This document shows positions 32,867-40,583 of a DNA stretch of 53,330 nucleotides, in pieces. A program made the translations under genes and the position numbers. This stretch comes from an uncultured Clostridium sp. (GTDB lineage: Bacteria; Bacillota; Clostridia; TANB77; CAG-508). The notes below the pieces were generated by a model that worked only from the letters and a program-made list of their open reading frames with translations, did not search any database and was not told where the DNA came from. Position 1 is the stretch's first letter. Every line of letters starts with the position of its first letter. Where the stretch lies: contig CAMMWP010000009.1 in the NCBI GenBank assembly GCA_946500615.1, forward strand, positions 1 to 53,330, read 5' to 3'.

Positions 32867-33157
32867 ATGACAAAGGCAGAACAATTAACAATTCTTGCAT
32901 CTAAACTGATGAAGTATGAGGAGCAACTGGTGGAAAGTACAACAGGTGAGACATATAAAGGTGCTATCCAAAAAATTAAAACTTTTTTGGATATAATACT
33001 TCATACCGAAGAACTGAACGACTTTCATCTAACTGTACTAGAAATCAAAATTCGGTTAGAAAGACTCGAAGTAGGTGAGATTATAAAAAGTCAGTTTTCA
33101 TGTGATAAGCTGTATAAACAGCTTGTGATCATGGCAGCTGAGAAAGTGGAAAATTAA
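32867..33157 (+). CDS. Hypothetical 96-aa helical protein with structured leader
   Basis: MTKAEQLTILASKLMKYEEQ then LVESTTGETYKGAIQKIKTF; predicted mostly alpha-helical, charged, soluble, one Cys. No family recognised. Support for being real: own consensus-type promoter, GGAGG seven or eight bases before ATG, a terminator after the stop, and a highly structured leader. Codon use looks less AT-rich than the neighbours (CTG, GAG, GGT codons), hinting at separate origin. Confidence 0.65.
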   Translation: MTKAEQLTILASKLMKYEEQLVESTTGETYKGAIQKIKTFLDIILHTEELNDFHLTVLEIKIRLERLEVGEIIKSQFSCDKLYKQLVIMAAEKVEN

Positions 33158-33163
33158 ACCTAC

Positions 33164-33205
33164 GAACCCCCAGAGAAATAAAGAGTTCTCTGGGGGTATT
33201 AAAAT
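33164..33205 (+). terminator. Terminator of the 96-aa gene
   Basis: ACCCCCAGAGAA-ataaagag-TTCTCTGGGGGT perfect 12-bp stem followed by ATTAAAATTATA (weak U tract). Confidence 0.65.
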
Positions 33206-33260
33206 TATAAAAATCTAATTATTTAAATAAAAATGATAATATAAAAGTAAGTAAAATAGA

Positions 33261-33360
33261 GTTACAATTCAGTTTTTCTCATTTGAGGGTTAGCTATATA
33301 GTAGATTTTTAAGGTTCTCGGCTACCTTCCGATTCCCGTAAATGAAAAGGATTGAATTGA
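33261..33360. repeat. Family A element with internal deletion
   Basis: GTTACAATTCAGTTTTTCTC, ATTTGAGGGTTAGCTATATA and TTTTTAAGGTTCTCGGCTAC copy the left arm and core start of family A. After GATTCCCGT the sequence jumps to AAATGAAAAGGATTGAATTG, the outer end of the right arm. Most of the core and the inner right arm are missing. Confidence 0.7.
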
Positions 33361-33446
33361 ACAAAAAAGAAGAAAATTATAAAAATTAATAAATTACTCT
33401 TGAAACTTCTCCAAGAATGGTATATAGTAAGAAAGGGTGTAGAAAA

Positions 33447-33545
33447 ATGACAAAATTTGTAGAAAATATTACGAAACTAAAAGCAAGTAATATCAATAGA
33501 AATATTGTTTATTTACCATTCCCAATTTTAAAATTAATAAAGTAA
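33447..33545 (+). CDS. Possible 32-aa peptide ahead of a terminator
   Basis: ATG with GAAAGGG about 9 bases upstream; the product begins MTKFVENITKLKASNINRN and ends PILKLIK, basic with a short hydrophobic tail. A perfect terminator starts 8 bases after the stop. It could be a leader or toxin-like peptide or chance. No family recognised. Confidence 0.35.
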   Translation: MTKFVENITKLKASNINRNIVYLPFPILKLIK

Positions 33546-33552
33546 GTATTTG

Positions 33553-33582
33553 TATCAATTCTTTTGGAATTGATATTTTTTA
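33553..33582 (+). terminator. Strong terminator
   Basis: TATCAATTC-ttttg-GAATTGATA, perfect 9-bp stem, followed by TTTTTTATA. The T run is shared with the left end of family B copy B4. Confidence 0.8.
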
Positions 33583-33687
33583 TATAATAGGAAACAATAT
33601 GAAACTTTAAGTTACTTAGGCTCAAAGTGAAAATAAATAATAAGTTTCATTTTCAAAAGAAAGTAACCCTTTCCTATTGTATAAAAA
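33576..33687 (+). repeat. Family B MITE-like repeat, copy B4 (best preserved)
   Basis: Ends TTTTTATATAATAGGAAA and TTTCCTATTGTATAAAAA are 18-bp terminal inverted repeats (one mismatch). Interior: CTTTAAGTTACTTAGGCTCA, AAGTGAAAATAAATAATAAG, TTTCATTTTCAAAAGAAAG. It is inserted at or next to the terminator T run. Confidence 0.8.
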
Positions 33688-33731
33688 TGCTTCGCGCTAA
33701 CGATTGCACACAATTTTACTTACGTAAAATA
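33688..33731 (+). repeat. Family E module
   Basis: TGCTTCGCGCTAACGATTGC ACACAATTTTACTTACGTAA AATAC; same unit as 18987-19037, at the right border of a family B element. Ends 32 bp before the uracil permease start. Confidence 0.6.
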
Positions 33732-33762
33732 CTTACTAACAAAATAAAAGGAGGGCGTTTCA

Positions 33763-35775
33763 ATGGAAGAAACAAAAAAACTACTATTAGATGTAAACGA
33801 AAAACCAACCATTGTAAAATGGATCATTCTTGCGCTACAACATGTATTTGCCATGTTTGGAGCAACAATTTTAGTTCCTATTATGGTCAATACAGCAGCA
33901 GGAGAAACGGTACTTACCATTCCAGTAGCATTAGTAACATCAGGAATTGGAACACTAATTTACATCTTATGTACAAAAGGAAAATCACCAGTATACTTAG
34001 GAAGTTCCTTTGCATTTATTGCACCACTAGCAGCAGCTTTTGTTAAAGGGGGCATTTCAGGTGCAATGGTTGGTGTCATGGCAGTTGGTCTAGTTTATGT
34101 TATTTTTGCTATTATTATTCATTTTATAGGAAAAAAATGGATAGACAAATTATTACCACCAGTTGTTATTGGACCAATGATTATGATAATTGGTTTAAGC
34201 TTAGCACCAAATGCAATATCTCAAATTGGATTAGGGACAGGCACACAAATTGATTGGAGATGTATAGCAGTTGCTCTCATTACCTTTTTAACGACAGCAA
34301 TTGTTATGGTAAGGGGAAAAGGATTCTTAAAAATTATTCCATTTTTAGTAGGAATTGTAGTAGGATATATTTCAGCAATCTGTTTTGGATTGATTGATTT
34401 TGCACCTGTAATAGAAGCTGGATTTTTCAGTATGCCAAGCTTTATCATACCATTTTTAAATTATACACCTAACTTTTCAGCCTTATTAACCATTGTTCCA
34501 ATTGCTTTAGTTACAATGGCAGAACATATTGGTGATCATACAGCATTAAGCACCATTATTGGTAAAAATTTATTAAAAAATCCGGGACTTGACAGAACTT
34601 TATTAGGTGATGGTTTAGCAACATTTGTTGCAGGATTTTTAGGAGGACCAGCTAATACGACTTATGGAGAAAACACCTCTGTTGTAGGAATGACAAAAGT
34701 GGCTTCTGTATGGGTTATTGGATTAGCAGCAATATTTGCAATTTGCTTAGGTTTCTTAGGAAAATTCACAGCATTAGTGTCTACAATACCAGATGCAGTT
34801 CTTGGAGGTGTATCATTATTATTATATGGATTTATTTCAGTAAATGGATTAAAAGTATTAATTGAAAATAAAATTGATTTTGGAAAATCTAAAAATGTAG
34901 TTGTTGCATCAACTATGCTAGTTTTAGGGTTAGGCGGAGCGGCTATTTCAATTATTCATGGAGACTTATCTGTGACAATTTCTGGAATGAGTCTAGCAGC
35001 CATTATAGGTATTTTATTAAATTTATTATTGCCAGATGAAAAGCAAAGTGATAATAGTCAATCAGATGAACAAAAAGATGATGATAAAAAAGAAATCAAA
35101 TTCGAAAGCGAGGCAAATGTAGTGGAAGAAATTAAAAATGATAAAGACAATCAAGTAACTGTATTAAATAATCCTTTAGTAGAACACAAATTATCTATTA
35201 TTCGAAACAAACATACAGGTACAAAAGAATTTAGAGAAATTATAGGAGAAATTGCCACACTATTATGCTATCATGCTCTAGAAGATGCCAAATTAAAAGA
35301 AACAGAAATTGAAACACCAATTTGTAAAATGAAAGCAAAAGTATTAGACGAAGATAATTATGCATTTGTTCCTATTTTAAGAGCAGGTACAGGAATGCTA
35401 GATGGATTATTAAAAATTGTACCAAATGCAAAAATTGGACATATTGGATTATATAGGAATGAAGAAACACTAGAACCAGTGCAATATTACTATAAAATGC
35501 CAAAAGATATTGCCAAAAGAGAAGCAATTATTTTAGACCCAATGCTTGCAACAGGAGGATCAGCAGCAGATACCATTCAAATGTTAAAAAAAGATGGAGT
35601 TAAGAAAATTAAATTCTTATGTATTTTATCGGCACCAGAAGGCATTGAAAGATTAAAAAAAGAACATCCAGATGTAAAAATCTACACAGCCTGCATTGAT
35701 GAAAAATTAAATGATAAAGGATATATTGTACCGGGACTAGGAGACGCAGGAGATAGAATATTTGGAACAAAATAA
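33763..35775 (+). CDS. Uracil permease fused to uracil phosphoribosyltransferase
   Basis: 670-aa single ORF. Residues ~10-425: NCS2 uracil/xanthine permease with the LQHVFAMFGATILVP segment, MAEHIGDH (Glu ~253) and TTYGENTSVVGMTKV (Glu ~303), the residues that contact uracil in UraA; about 14 helices. Residues ~427-460: acidic, Ser/Asp/Lys-rich linker (KQSDNSQSDEQKDDDKKEIK). Residues ~461-670: complete Upp: HKLSIIRNKHTGTKEFREII, VPILRAGTGMLDGLL, PRPP loop LDPMLATGGSA (~591), and uracil-binding PGLGDAGDRIFGT near the end. The membrane domain would bring in uracil and the tethered enzyme would convert it with PRPP to UMP on the inside. AGGAGG before ATG. No frame break or internal start is obvious in the linker. 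Confidence 0.92.
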   Translation: MEETKKLLLDVNEKPTIVKWIILALQHVFAMFGATILVPIMVNTAAGETVLTIPVALVTSGIGTLIYILCTKGKSPVYLGSSFAFIAPLAAAFVKGGISGAMVGVMAVGLVYVIFAIIIHFIGKKWIDKLLPPVVIGPMIMIIGLSLAPNAISQIGLGTGTQIDWRCIAVALITFLTTAIVMVRGKGFLKIIPFLVGIVVGYISAICFGLIDFAPVIEAGFFSMPSFIIPFLNYTPNFSALLTIVPIALVTMAEHIGDHTALSTIIGKNLLKNPGLDRTLLGDGLATFVAGFLGGPANTTYGENTSVVGMTKVASVWVIGLAAIFAICLGFLGKFTALVSTIPDAVLGGVSLLLYGFISVNGLKVLIENKIDFGKSKNVVVASTMLVLGLGGAAISIIHGDLSVTISGMSLAAIIGILLNLLLPDEKQSDNSQSDEQKDDDKKEIKFESEANVVEEIKNDKDNQVTVLNNPLVEHKLSIIRNKHTGTKEFREIIGEIATLLCYHALEDAKLKETEIETPICKMKAKVLDEDNYAFVPILRAGTGMLDGLLKIVPNAKIGHIGLYRNEETLEPVQYYYKMPKDIAKREAIILDPMLATGGSAADTIQMLKKDGVKKIKFLCILSAPEGIERLKKEHPDVKIYTACIDEKLNDKGYIVPGLGDAGDRIFGTK

Positions 35776-35808
35776 TCAACAACAATACAGGGTTCTTTAA
35801 TACCAAAA

Positions 35809-35853
35809 AAAGAGACAATTAGTAAAAAATATTTCTAATTGTCTCTTTTATAA
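35809..35853. terminator. Bidirectional terminator
   Basis: AGAGACAATTAG ... CTAATTGTCTCT with TTTT on the right and AAAAAAA on the left (T run on the reverse strand); ends the permease-Upp gene and the small reverse gene. Confidence 0.75.
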
Positions 35854-35856
35854 ACA

Positions 35857-35949
35857 CTATCTGTTATTATTGTTTTGTCTTTCATTATTGTTGTTTTGAT
35901 TGTTTGAATTATTGTTATTATTTTTGTTTTCTTTATTTTTCTTACTCAT
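35857..35949 (-). CDS. 30-aa asparagine-rich microprotein
   Basis: Reverse strand: MSKKNKENKNNNNNSNNQNN then NNERQNNNNR. More than half of the residues are Asn. The ATG is preceded by GAGGAGGTG at ideal spacing and the ORF ends just before a bidirectional terminator, so it is likely translated. Small Asn/Gln-rich proteins of this kind occur in spore formers as spore-associated peptides; that link is inference. Confidence 0.6.
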   Translation of the reverse strand: MSKKNKENKNNNNNSNNQNNNNERQNNNNR

Positions 35950-36135
35950 ATAAAAGCACCTCCTCAAAGTACAATATTATTTTGAACAAAATCATAAAAA
36001 AATATTCACAGATAATTTGTTTTTTTTATACAATTGATATATAATACCCAATGTAATATATGAACAATTTTATGATAAAAAATTTTAAACATTTTAGATG
36101 AGAATATCTAATTAGAGAGATTAGGAGGATTGACA

Positions 36136-37542
36136 ATGAAATATAACAATGAAAAGTTAAATGAATTTAATGATTACATAAGATATAGAAAAGTGGCTAT
36201 AATAGGAATAGGTGTTAGCAATTTACCACTTCTTGATTATTTATATCAAAAAAAAGCCAATGTAACTGTTTTTGACGAAAGAGAGTATAATGAAATTCCT
36301 AGAGAAAGTATTGAAAAAATTACCAATTATGGATTTGTGATGCATTTTGGAAAAGATTGTATGCAACACCTAAAAAATTTCAATGTCATTTTCCGTTCAC
36401 CTAGTTGTTTACCAACAAGACTTGAATTAGTAGAAGAAGCCAATAGAGGGGCATTGGTAACAACAGAAGTAGAGCTATTAATGAAGATGTGCCCAGCAAA
36501 GATAATTGGAATAACTGGAAGTGATGGAAAAACAACAACAACTAGTTTAATCAATAGCATTTTGCAAAAAGCAGGATATAAGACTTTTTTAGGTGGAAAT
36601 ATTGGAACACCATTATTTACAAAAATAGAAGAAATTTCACCACAAGATTTTGTTGTTCTAGAATTAAGTAGTTTTCAATTAATGGGAATGGAAATTAGCC
36701 CACAAATTGCTGTTATTACTAATATAACACCAAATCATTTAAATATTCATAAAGATTATCAAGAATATATAGAAGCTAAGAAAAATATTTTTAAATATCA
36801 AGATGAAAATGGAATTTTAGTTTTAAATTATGATAATGAAATTACGAAAAATTGCGCAAAAGAAGCAAATGGAAAAGTGATTTTCTTTAGTAGTCAAACC
36901 AAATTAGATGATGGATATATAATTGATGAAGGCGTGATAAAAGCCTGTGACGATAAAATTAGAAAGCACATTTTAAATACAGATGATGTTATCTTAAAAG
37001 GAAGCCATAATTATCAAAATATTGCAACAGCTCTTGCAGCAACCGCAAATTTAGTAGATGTTGAAACTGCTATAAAAGCTATAAAAGAATTTAAACCAGT
37101 GGAACATAGAATTGAATTCGTAGAAGAAATTGATGATGTAAAATGGTATAATGACTCAGCAAGTTCTTCACCTTCTAGAACATTATCTGGATTGAATGCT
37201 TTTAAAGACAATATTGTGTTAATTGCTGGTGGATATGATAAAAACTTAGATTATACATCCATTGCGAAACCAATTGCGGATAAAGTAAAAACCTTAATTT
37301 TAATTGGTCAAACAGCAAATAAAATTTATGAAGTTGTAAAAAAAGAGTTGGAAAAGGAAAATAAAAATTTAGATATTTATATGTGTGAAACATTGGAAGA
37401 AACAATTTTTATTGCAAAGAAGAATGCGAAAAGTGGAGATGTTGTTCTATTTTCTCCTGCCAGTGCAAGTTTTGATATGTTTAAAAATTTTGCAGATAGA
37501 GGAAATCAATTTAAAAATTTAGTGAAAAAGTTAAAAGAATAA
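36136..37542 (+). CDS. murD: UDP-N-acetylmuramoyl-L-alanine:D-glutamate ligase
   Basis: 468 aa from ATG 36136 (AGGAGG 7 bases upstream; the TTG at 36130 lies too close to that site). Mur ligase order: N-terminal Rossmann UDP-binding part (VAIIGIGVSNLPLLDYL), ATP loop GITGSDGKTTTT (~residues 126-137), GNIGTPLF, LELSSFQL, NITPNHLNIH, KGSHNYQNIATALAA, VKWYNDSASSSPSRT and the C-terminal domain with LIAGGYDKNLDY and LFSPASASFDMF. Adds D-glutamate to UDP-MurNAc-Ala in the cytoplasm for peptidoglycan. Unusually outside a dcw cluster here. Confidence 0.95.
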   Translation: MKYNNEKLNEFNDYIRYRKVAIIGIGVSNLPLLDYLYQKKANVTVFDEREYNEIPRESIEKITNYGFVMHFGKDCMQHLKNFNVIFRSPSCLPTRLELVEEANRGALVTTEVELLMKMCPAKIIGITGSDGKTTTTSLINSILQKAGYKTFLGGNIGTPLFTKIEEISPQDFVVLELSSFQLMGMEISPQIAVITNITPNHLNIHKDYQEYIEAKKNIFKYQDENGILVLNYDNEITKNCAKEANGKVIFFSSQTKLDDGYIIDEGVIKACDDKIRKHILNTDDVILKGSHNYQNIATALAATANLVDVETAIKAIKEFKPVEHRIEFVEEIDDVKWYNDSASSSPSRTLSGLNAFKDNIVLIAGGYDKNLDYTSIAKPIADKVKTLILIGQTANKIYEVVKKELEKENKNLDIYMCETLEETIFIAKKNAKSGDVVLFSPASASFDMFKNFADRGNQFKNLVKKLKE

Positions 37543-37566
37543 TATTTTAACTTTAAGTTACCTTTA

Positions 37567-37606
37567 CATGGTATAGGAAAATTAAATTTCCTATACCATG
37601 TATTGG
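37567..37606. terminator. Bidirectional hairpin with AGGAAA core
   Basis: CATGGTATAGGAAA-attaaa-TTTCCTATACCATG, perfect 14-bp stem between the convergent murD and 55-aa genes. The ATAGGAAA segment is also the end of families B and C. Confidence 0.65.
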
Positions 37607-37611
37607 CTTAA

Positions 37612-37779
37612 TTATTCATTGCAGGAAAGCAGATATTCTTTTGCTTCTCTTGCAATCTTCTGCTCATTTTTCGTCAATTCTATATTGTCTTTAATGAGCA
37701 GAATTTCTTTAGCTATTTGAATCTTCCTCCGCTGAGGAAGGTTCGCAGCCCATTCTAAAAAGACCTGATTACAAGTCAT
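37612..37779 (-). CDS. Hypothetical 55-aa protein
   Basis: Reverse strand; start chosen at the ATG of MTCNQVFLEWAANLPQRRKI because GAAAGGAGGG lies 7 bases upstream and TATAAT (about 37820) is the -10 box that precedes it; the longer frame to 37821 has no ribosome binding site. Mostly helical, charged (IELTKNEQKIAREAKEYLLS). No family recognised. Confidence 0.6.
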   Translation of the reverse strand: MTCNQVFLEWAANLPQRRKIQIAKEILLIKDNIELTKNEQKIAREAKEYLLSCNE

Positions 37780-37918
37780 TTTTACCCTCCTTTCTAAAAA
37801 TAAAGCCATTTGTGCATCCATTATAATTATACCACAAAATTACAGAAAAGTGAAATTTTATGCACATTTTAAAGAATGTCAACATATCTTGTATAAAATA
37901 AATAAGGAGGAATTAGAT

Positions 37919-38530
37919 ATGTATGACAACAATTATGAAGATTACATAAGAAGTATTTTAGGATATCCTAACACAACAAATTATATGCAAAATCAAATGA
38001 ATCCAACTGGATATCCTATGGCATCTCAAACAACTGCAAGAAATCATTTAGAAGAATGCTATCCAGAGATATATACGATTATATATCCAATGGTAAGGAA
38101 AGCTTGTGAAGGAAATAGAGGAGCAAGTACTAGAGAAGAAATTGAACAAATGACAGACGAAATTTATTCAGCAGTAGAAGACAACAATCAAATCAATGTT
38201 AATATTAATTTAAGAAATACAGTATCAACAACAAATAGCAGTAAACTAGAAAATAGAGCAGATACACATAAGCAAGAAGGACAGAAGAAACCATTAGAAA
38301 AACAAGAAATGGAAAATAGAAATGTGGATGCACAAGATAGAAGAAGACCAATAAATAATCATTTGAGAGATTTAATTAAAATCTTAATACTGAGAGAATT
38401 ATTAGGAAGACCCAATAATAGGCCTAATTTTCCGCCACGACCTCCTCAAAATCCACCACGTCCACCAATGAGACCACCGATTATGCCAAGAAACTATCAA
38501 CAACCATTATATGATATCTATGAATATTAA
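37919..38530 (+). CDS. Hypothetical protein with Pro/Arg-rich C-terminus (possible spore-coat type)
   Basis: 203 aa from ATG 37919, seven bases after AAGGAGG; an upstream in-frame extension to 37850 has no such site. N-terminus is Tyr/Asn-rich (MYDNNYEDYIRSILGYPN), then a conserved-looking helical part HLEECYPEIYTIIYPMVRKA, a polar Gln/Asn-rich middle, a hydrophobic helix DLIKILILRELLG and a Pro-rich tail FPPRPPQNPPRPPMRPP. Composition resembles clostridial spore-coat or exosporium proteins; YtvI and dpaB in the window show a sporulating host. Function is not established. Confidence 0.65.
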   Translation: MYDNNYEDYIRSILGYPNTTNYMQNQMNPTGYPMASQTTARNHLEECYPEIYTIIYPMVRKACEGNRGASTREEIEQMTDEIYSAVEDNNQINVNINLRNTVSTTNSSKLENRADTHKQEGQKKPLEKQEMENRNVDAQDRRRPINNHLRDLIKILILRELLGRPNNRPNFPPRPPQNPPRPPMRPPIMPRNYQQPLYDIYEY

Positions 38531-38627
38531 AATGAAAATTTTACCAGTTTTTCAAAATAAAATTTGAATATTAAATGAAAAAATGTAGAAAATAAATATG
38601 AGAAATTTTGAAAGGTGGTAAAGAAAA

Positions 38628-39074
38628 ATGAAAGTTAAAGATTGTATGTGTACAGATGTATGTTGTGTAAAACCAGAAACAACAATATGTGATGTTGCAA
38701 AACTAATGAGTCAAAATCATATTGGTTGTATTCCTGTTTGTGATACAAATAATTGTTTATGTGGAATTGTAACAGATAGAGATATCATATTAAGAACGAT
38801 TGCTTGTGATAAAGATGTAAAAACGACACCAGTAAGTGACATTATGTCTACAAATGTATGTACTTGTGAAGAAAACGAAGATATGGCAAATGCAGAGAAC
38901 AAAATGGGAACAAATAAAATAAGAAGATTACCTGTTTGTGATAATAATAAAAAAGTAATTGGGATTTTAACATTAGGAGATATTGCTCAAAACAGAACAA
39001 ATTTAGACGATAAAGAAATTTGTATTACATTTGAAGATGTTTGTGATTGTGATACTAATAAAAATGCAGAATAG
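38628..39074 (+). CDS. CBS-pair protein, cysteine-rich
   Basis: 148 aa with two CBS repeats (residues ~8-62 and ~70-128): VKDCMCTDVCCVKPETTICD, NHIGCIPVCDTNNCLCGIVTDRD-type end of CBS1, then VSDIMSTNVCTCEENEDM and RRLPVCDNNKKVIGILTLGD. CBS pairs bind adenine nucleotides. About 16 cysteines is far above normal for CBS proteins, with a CDCD tail, suggesting a metal- or redox-linked form. AAAGGTGG before ATG. Followed by a family D hairpin probably used as terminator. Confidence 0.88.
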   Translation: MKVKDCMCTDVCCVKPETTICDVAKLMSQNHIGCIPVCDTNNCLCGIVTDRDIILRTIACDKDVKTTPVSDIMSTNVCTCEENEDMANAENKMGTNKIRRLPVCDNNKKVIGILTLGDIAQNRTNLDDKEICITFEDVCDCDTNKNAE

Positions 39075-39081
39075 TAAATAG

Positions 39082-39134
39082 AACAATAGCGGGCTTTAAA
39101 ATGTTATAGACAGAAAAAAGCCTGCTATTGTTTT
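39082..39134. repeat. Family D hairpin repeat, copy D4
   Basis: AACAATAGCGGGCTTT ... AAAGCCTGCTATTGTTTT with AATGTTATAGACAG between; eight bases after the CBS stop and ending in TTTT, so it can terminate that gene. Confidence 0.7.
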
Positions 39135-39160
39135 AGAAAAATGAGAAGAAATGAATATAT

Positions 39161-39188
39161 GTATATAAATTTTTCTGATACATATAAT
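39161..39188 (+). promoter_or_regulatory. Possible sigma-E-type promoter of ytvI
   Basis: GTATATA (39161), 13-bp spacer, CATATAAT (39181) resembles the sigma-E pattern; ytvI homologues are expressed in the mother cell. Weak, AT-rich match. Confidence 0.3.
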
Positions 39189-39249
39189 AATAATAATTTA
39201 CAATAATAGAAAATGAATATATTTTCCCCAATTAAGAAGGAGGAAAGAG

Positions 39250-40347
39250 ATGATTATTAATATACCCTATTGGTCAAAAGTAGTAAAAAATATATTATAT
39301 GTTGCACTATTAGTAGTTGGTCTATATTTGGCATTAAAACTATCTATTTTCTACATGCCATTTCTAGTGGCATTTATTATTTCGCTTATCATAGAGCCAC
39401 TTATTAAATGCATTATGAGAAAAACAAATTTAACTAGAAGGACTAGCTCAATTATAATTTTTATTATTGTTACAATCATTATTGTAGGTATTTTGTCATG
39501 GATTATTATTACACTATTTTCAGAGTCATCGAGTTTGCTACAAGGATTAAATGATTATGTGGACAAAGCTTCAATACAAATACGAGGATTTATTGAACAA
39601 TTTCATTTTGACAAAATTAAATTATCAAGCGAAATTTTAACAATTGTCCAAGAATCAAGTGGAGACTTTCTCCAGACGGTATCAAACTGGCTAAAAAATG
39701 CTTTAAATAGTTTAATCAATGTGGTAACCAAAATACCAGAGATTGCTATTTGTGTCGGAATAACAATTCTAGCACTCTATTTTATCTGTGTTGATAAAAT
39801 TTATATTTTAGATCAAATAGAATATCACTTACCAAAAGTATGGGTAAAAAGATTGACAAATCATCTAAAAGATTTAATACAAACATTAGGTGGATATTTA
39901 AAAGCTGAGGCAACATTGATTTTAGTATCTTTTGTTATTTCTTTAGTAGGGTTGTACGTTTTATTTTTCTTAAAATTTAATGTACCATATCCATTGTTAA
40001 TGGCATTATTTATTGGTTTTGTGGATGCACTTCCTATTTTAGGATCTGGAACGGTTATGGTTCCTTGGGCAATTATTTCTGGATTGAATGGAGATTTATC
40101 CTTGGGAATTGCTATTATTACATTATTTATTATTATGTCTATCGTAAGACAGTTTCTAGAGCCGAAGTTGGTTAGTAAAAATATTGGTGTTCATCCAATA
40201 TTCACATTAATTGCCATGTATACAGGATTTAAAATAACAGGTATTATTGGATTATTACTAGGTCCAATTGTTTTAATCATTATTAAGAATATTTTTGCTA
40301 ATTTAATCGATAAAGGTGTCTTTAAAACTATTTTTGATAGAAGATAG
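39250..40347 (+). CDS. ytvI: Sporulation integral membrane protein YtvI (AI-2E transporter family)
   Basis: 365 aa, eight helices in the AI-2E family arrangement: two N-terminal helices, a soluble helical loop (residues ~95-160), then FVISLVGLYVLFFLKFNVPY, GFVDALPILGSGTVMVPWAI, FLEPKLVSKNIGVHPIFTLI and GLLLGPIVLIIIKNIF. The VDALPILGSGTVMVPW and EPKLVSKNIGVHP segments are typical of the YtvI branch, which is linked to sporulation. AAGGAGG before ATG. Confidence 0.9.
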   Translation: MIINIPYWSKVVKNILYVALLVVGLYLALKLSIFYMPFLVAFIISLIIEPLIKCIMRKTNLTRRTSSIIIFIIVTIIIVGILSWIIITLFSESSSLLQGLNDYVDKASIQIRGFIEQFHFDKIKLSSEILTIVQESSGDFLQTVSNWLKNALNSLINVVTKIPEIAICVGITILALYFICVDKIYILDQIEYHLPKVWVKRLTNHLKDLIQTLGGYLKAEATLILVSFVISLVGLYVLFFLKFNVPYPLLMALFIGFVDALPILGSGTVMVPWAIISGLNGDLSLGIAIITLFIIMSIVRQFLEPKLVSKNIGVHPIFTLIAMYTGFKITGIIGLLLGPIVLIIIKNIFANLIDKGVFKTIFDRR

Positions 40348-40353
40348 TATACA

Positions 40354-40433
40354 GATAATTCACTTAGTTACTGTTCAACGTCTACAGGCAATATATTACC
40401 TGTAGACGTTGAACAGTAACTAAGTGAATTATC
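40354..40433. repeat. 80-bp near-perfect palindrome
   Basis: GATAATTCACTTAGTTACTG TTCAACGTCTACAGG is followed, after a CAATATATTA centre, by its exact complement; a single C-A mismatch near the centre. It lies six bases after the ytvI stop. There is no T run at either end, so it is not a standard terminator. GTTACTGTTCA recalls the family A arm end GTTATCGTTCA. Confidence 0.75.
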
Positions 40434-40523
40434 AAATAGTAGAATTAATACGAAATATGTAGAATATTTTTAAAATATGTGATATATTAATTATAATTAT
40501 GTAACAGTTAATGTTATAAAAAT

Positions 40524-40550
40524 CACTTCGCTCTAACAATGTACACAAAT
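40524..40550 (+). repeat. Family E module fragment
   Basis: CACTTCGCTCTAACAATGTA CACAAAT, the left half of the E module, without the ACGTAAAAT half. Confidence 0.45.
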
Positions 40551-40583
40551 AGCAAAAACTAGAGAATAATGGAGATAAAAACA

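Noticed and set aside
33627..34046. 139-codon plus-strand ORF overlapping the start of the permease gene
   Set aside because: Runs from a family B repeat into another frame of uraA; Cys/Ser/Arg-rich nonsense composition.
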